DNA from: an uncultured Porphyromonas sp.
Lineage (GTDB): Bacteria > Bacteroidota > Bacteroidia > Bacteroidales > Porphyromonadaceae
Length of the DNA: 8,524 nucleotides
Direction: 5' to 3'
Assembly (NCBI RefSeq): GCF_934359325.1
Contig: NZ_CAKRLH010000062.1
Location: 1 to 8,524 of the forward strand
Every line of letters begins with the position of its first letter. Position 1 is the stretch's first letter. Position numbers and translations under genes: made by a program. Below the pieces are notes generated by a model. It did not search any database and was not told the DNA's origin. It saw nothing but the letters and a program-made list of their open reading frames with translations. This document shows positions 5,544-8,524 of the stretch, piece after piece.

Positions 5544-6674
5544 ATGAAGTACTTCCTCATAGCGGGCGAGGCGAGTGGAGACCTCCACGCCGCTCATCTG
5601 ATGTCTGCCTTGAGCGTCGAGGACCCTCAGGCAGACTTTGCCTATATGGGCGGTGCAGCTATGAGGAAGAGGGGAGGGGAGTGTGTCCTGAGGTCGGAGG
5701 AAATGGCCTATATGGGTATCGTGGATGTCCTACGGCACTATCCTCAGATCAGGCGAGGAAGGGATGTGGTGAGACGGTCTCTGCTCGACTATCGACCGGA
5801 TGTGGTGATCTGCGTGGACTACGGCTCCTTCTGTATGCGGTATATCCTGCCCTTTGTCCGGAAGCATCTGCCCTCGACGAAGATCGTCTACTTTATCCCG
5901 CCCAAGGTGTGGGCGTGGAAGGAGTTTCGCGTCCGTCAGCTGAGGCGGGACTGCGACCTGATCCAGTGTATCTTCCCCTTCGAGGTCTCCTACTTCCGCT
6001 CTAAGGGGGTGGATCGTGTCTCATACGTCGGTAACCCGACCTATGAGGAGGTGATGCACTTCAGAGCACACCATAGTGCTGACGTGACGTCAGCCGAGCG
6101 ACCATACATTGCTCTACTCTGTGGTAGCCGTCTCTCGGAGGTGAGGCGCAATCTCCCCCTGATGCTGGAGAGTACGGCGCTTCTCGGGGATCGGTACCGT
6201 CTGGTGATCGCCGGTGTCTCCTCAATCGACCGGTCGCTCTACAGCGAGATCATAGAGCGCCACAGCCGACAGAGGGTGGAGGTGCGGTACGGGGAGACTT
6301 ATGAGATCCTCTCGGGGGCGGATGCAGCATTAGTGACCTCCGGCACGGCGACCCTTGAGACGGCTCTCCTCGGTACGCCGCAGGTGGTATGCTATGCGAC
6401 ACGTGCCGCGCGATTAGTGAACTTCGCCTTTGACCACTTCTTCAAGATCCCTTACATATCGCTGGTCAATCTGATTGCCCGAAGCGAGGTGGTGGCAGAG
6501 CTCTTCGGGGCAAGGTGTACGGTCGAGGCGATACGGAGTCACCTCACACCCTTGCTCTCTGATACAGCTGAGCGGAGAGCGATGCTGGAGGCTTACGATG
6601 CCGTCTCGGAGGCTCTCCGGACGGAGCTTCCCGCCTCGACACAGGCGGCTCGAGAGATCATCGCTCTACTCTGA
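5544..6674 (+). CDS. lpxB: Lipid-A-disaccharide synthase LpxB
   Basis: LpxB is a GT19 glycosyltransferase on the inner face of the cytoplasmic membrane. It joins UDP-2,3-diacylglucosamine and lipid X to give the beta-1,6 disaccharide core of lipid A. The protein is 376 aa, full length. Landmarks are AGEASGD (7-13), YMGGAAM, SEEMAYMGIVDVLRHYP, the YFIPPKVWAWKEFRV segment with IFPFE, YVGNPT (161-166), CGSR (193-196) and SGTATLE (266-272), which belongs to the nucleotide-sugar site. The usual YVGHP reads YVGNP here, with N164 in place of His; I believe Asn is common in Bacteroidetes. The start ATG 5544 is 6 nt after the surE stop, and GGAGGAGG lies about 15 nt before it, inside surE. The last 9 bp overlap the end of the convergent glycosyltransferase gene, so no terminator fits between them. 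Confidence 0.96.
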   Translation: MKYFLIAGEASGDLHAAHLMSALSVEDPQADFAYMGGAAMRKRGGECVLRSEEMAYMGIVDVLRHYPQIRRGRDVVRRSLLDYRPDVVICVDYGSFCMRYILPFVRKHLPSTKIVYFIPPKVWAWKEFRVRQLRRDCDLIQCIFPFEVSYFRSKGVDRVSYVGNPTYEEVMHFRAHHSADVTSAERPYIALLCGSRLSEVRRNLPLMLESTALLGDRYRLVIAGVSSIDRSLYSEIIERHSRQRVEVRYGETYEILSGADAALVTSGTATLETALLGTPQVVCYATRAARLVNFAFDHFFKIPYISLVNLIARSEVVAELFGARCTVEAIRSHLTPLLSDTAERRAMLEAYDAVSEALRTELPASTQAAREIIALL

Positions 6675-7628
6675 CTCTTCCCCCCTTCCTATCATCGCCT
6701 CGATAAATCCTATCCCGTAGCCAAAGAGCTGGATGTACGCTGCGGCAACACAATTAACCGCCAGCTCAAGTGAGTCCCCACGACCATAAACGTCGAAGAG
6801 GATAAGCAGGGCATAGATGAGGGGAAGGAGCAGACCGCCCTGAGCTAAGAAGAGGAAGCAGATGAAGTTGCCCACAACAAAGAGTGAGGGGAGATAGTGT
6901 ACCGGCTTGGTGCTACCCGGATGCAGCTTGCCCAGTGTGATCCTTGCCCGTCCGCTGTGACGGACTTGGGCGAAGAACTTCTCGTATGTGTCCCGCCGTT
7001 TGTGGTAGACAAAGAGATCGTGGTAGAGCGCAGAGTGGTAGCCCGCCTCTATCACCCGCAGGCTAAAGTCGATGTCCTCCCCATAGCGGAGATCCTGACG
7101 GAAGCCCTTGACCGCCTCATACGCCGTGCGCGTCACGCCCATATTGTAGGTGCGGGGGTAAAACTTATCCAGTGGCTGATCCTTCCGTCCCCCTCGGATG
7201 CCTCCGGTGGTGAAGAATGAGGTCATCGCATAGCCGATTGCACGCTGTGTCACGGTATAGTCCTCCTTCGCCGCATCGGGTCCACCAAAGAGGTCTACCG
7301 GTCTCTGCTTCAGGTTGTGCGCCAGTGAGCTGAGATAGCTGGCGGGTAGCTCTACGTCCGAGTCGAGGAAGAGAAATATATCTCCCTTTGCCACTTTTGC
7401 TCCATGGTTGCGTGCCCCGGAGGGTCCGGTATTGGGCGACTGGTAGAGGTATCGGACCGGCAGCTTGTCTGCATAGCTCTCACACACCTCCCGACAGGGG
7501 AGGGTGGAACCATCCTCTACCACCACCACCTCATAGTCGAGGGGCGTGCTCTCCTGTGTGAGGAAACTCTCGAGCAGCTCTTTCACTTCCTGGGGTCGGT
7601 TGTAGACAGGGACAATAAAGGATATCAT
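6666..7628 (-). CDS. Glycosyltransferase family 2 protein with C-terminal membrane segments
   Basis: A predicted membrane-attached GT-A fold enzyme that transfers a sugar from a nucleotide-sugar donor to an envelope glycan; donor and acceptor cannot be read from the sequence. From ATG 7628 it has 320 aa. The N-terminus MISFIVPVYNRP is the first strand of the fold, EDGS (38-41) contacts the nucleotide, DSD (89-91) in FLFLDSDVELP is the metal-binding DXD motif, and GED-IDFS (183-189) is the usual catalytic-base region. Hydrophobic segments at about 246-262, 266-280 and 289-312 end the protein. An in-frame ATG at 7667 would add 13 polar residues and overlap the upstream gene by 26 nt; the internal start matches family N-termini better. 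It probably forms an operon with the membrane protein upstream (13-nt gap). Its TAG stop lies inside the end of lpxB. Confidence 0.88.
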   Translation of the reverse strand: MISFIVPVYNRPQEVKELLESFLTQESTPLDYEVVVVEDGSTLPCREVCESYADKLPVRYLYQSPNTGPSGARNHGAKVAKGDIFLFLDSDVELPASYLSSLAHNLKQRPVDLFGGPDAAKEDYTVTQRAIGYAMTSFFTTGGIRGGRKDQPLDKFYPRTYNMGVTRTAYEAVKGFRQDLRYGEDIDFSLRVIEAGYHSALYHDLFVYHKRRDTYEKFFAQVRHSGRARITLGKLHPGSTKPVHYLPSLFVVGNFICFLFLAQGGLLLPLIYALLILFDVYGRGDSLELAVNCVAAAYIQLFGYGIGFIEAMIGRGEESE

Positions 7629-7641
7629 AGGATGCGTGTCG

Positions 7642-8511
7642 TCAGAATAGGGGGGAGAGGAATGCATATAGCGTAAAGCCGACTATAGATCCAAGTGCGG
7701 ATGTGAGAAATACAAGGCGTTGGGTATTTGTGCAGAGAAATGCGGTCACACACGACGTGCAGAAGAAGATAGACAAGACGGGCGACGGCATCTCTGCCGA
7801 GTAGTAAATACAGTATAGGACGAATAGGAACCAGCCCAGCCTGAGGTGGAGATGGGTGACCCATCGGTATCTCGCTATGGCATGCCTGCGGACTATCACA
7901 GTCCCGATAGTGGCAGCCGTCAGCAGTAGCAGGAGGGATATTACTCGTAGCCAGTCGTCGGTACTGCTCGGGAGACTTGGGTGAAGAAGAGATCCATAGG
8001 TGCGGTCGATAAATCCCAGCACACCATCAAGTGTGGGAGGCGCAAGGAGGAGGATCCCCACCCAGAGCACCATAAGCACCCCCAGAACCATGGCGGAGTA
8101 GTGACGCCAGGTCCCAAGACCGATCTGCCTGAGCATAAAGCCAAAGATGAGGAGTGTCGGCAACCATATCGGATCGATCAGAGACAGAAGTCCAATACCA
8201 ACTCCGATATTAAACCCGATGAATGGGGACTTATGCTGCGCAATAGAGGTGATGATGTACTCGCTGAGGAAGACCAGGATGATTGTTGCGATCATCATCA
8301 GAGAGAGTGAGCGTGTAGCTATGCCTACCAGACTCATAATCAGGAGTGCCATGATAATCCACGATGTCGCCTGATGGATATGTGACCCGTAGCTGAGAAT
8401 ATTGTGCCTGTGGAGTAGGAACAATAGGGCTACAGAGAGCAAGAGTGCAGCTATAGGCTCAGAGAGTACTTGCTCTCCGAGTGAGGACAGCTTAGCTAGG
8501 TATTGCTCCAT
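7642..8511 (-). CDS. Polytopic membrane protein of unknown function
   Basis: A 289-aa protein that is largely hydrophobic, with roughly nine or ten predicted spans. Clear ones are at about residues 19-34, 49-65, 68-90, 96-111, 138-155, 190-207, 225-238, 242-260 and 264-286. A longer soluble loop at about 160-185 holds DRTYGSLLHPSLPSSTDDW, and a basic loop (RRHAIARYRW) comes near 208-217. I see no transporter or enzyme signature. Size and layout are reminiscent of Bacteroidetes multi-span proteins grouped as DUF6427, but this is from memory and unverified. The ATG at 8509-8511 leaves only 13 bp to the window end, so the promoter is not visible and more genes may lie upstream. It precedes the glycosyltransferase by 13 nt on the same strand, which suggests a shared role in envelope glycan assembly. 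Confidence 0.75.
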   Translation of the reverse strand: MEQYLAKLSSLGEQVLSEPIAALLLSVALLFLLHRHNILSYGSHIHQATSWIIMALLIMSLVGIATRSLSLMMIATIILVFLSEYIITSIAQHKSPFIGFNIGVGIGLLSLIDPIWLPTLLIFGFMLRQIGLGTWRHYSAMVLGVLMVLWVGILLLAPPTLDGVLGFIDRTYGSLLHPSLPSSTDDWLRVISLLLLLTAATIGTVIVRRHAIARYRWVTHLHLRLGWFLFVLYCIYYSAEMPSPVLSIFFCTSCVTAFLCTNTQRLVFLTSALGSIVGFTLYAFLSPLF

Positions 8512-8524
8512 CTAACTTCGTCTC

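Noticed and set aside
7629..7667. Upstream ATG adding 13 residues to the glycosyltransferase
   Set aside because: The extra residues are polar and unlike the family. They would overlap the upstream gene by 26 nt, whereas MISFIVPVYN is the standard beginning.

Overview
The window looks like chromosome from a Porphyromonas-type member of the Bacteroidales. Three things point there. The core proteins read like Bacteroidales versions: a single-chain alpha2-type glycyl-tRNA synthetase beside a lipoprotein FKBP, surE directly before lpxB, and a family 2 glycosyltransferase with C-terminal membrane segments. The promoters use the Bacteroidetes -7 motif TAnnTTTG rather than a sigma70 -10 box. Translation starts mostly lack a Shine-Dalgarno sequence. 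The genus is an inference; no 16S rRNA gene is present.

Layout. Positions 1-177 hold the end of a cell-wall protein with a C-terminal LysM domain. Positions 241-1166 hold queD and queE, overlapping by 4 nt, for two consecutive steps of the queuosine/7-deazaguanine pathway. A perfect 42-bp palindrome (1202-1243) follows. Positions 1296-2103 are a more A+T-rich minus-strand unit: a canonical promoter (TTTG, 19 nt, TATATTTG), a small lipoprotein gene broken by one in-frame TAA at codon 30, a small three-span membrane protein, and a likely terminator. Positions 2104-2592 contain no convincing gene but are structured. They hold a triple inverted repeat that can fold into two mutually exclusive hairpins, and two further hairpins with complementary loops that are each followed by the same heptamer.

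Positions 2658-6674 form a tight plus-strand cluster: glyS, an FKBP-type prolyl isomerase lipoprotein, surE and lpxB. Gaps are 16 nt, a 1-nt overlap and 6 nt, so co-transcription from the TACCTTTG box at 2593-2600 is likely. The cluster mixes translation, envelope protein folding, nucleotide salvage and lipid A synthesis. From 8511 to 6666 on the minus strand lie a polytopic membrane protein and a family 2 glycosyltransferase, probably one operon. The glycosyltransferase stop overlaps the lpxB stop by 9 bp.

Most of the window is ordinary housekeeping and envelope sequence. The unusual part is 1200-2600: a decaying or switched-off lipoprotein operon next to two sets of unexplained inverted repeats. 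I see no CRISPR array, transposase, tRNA or rRNA.
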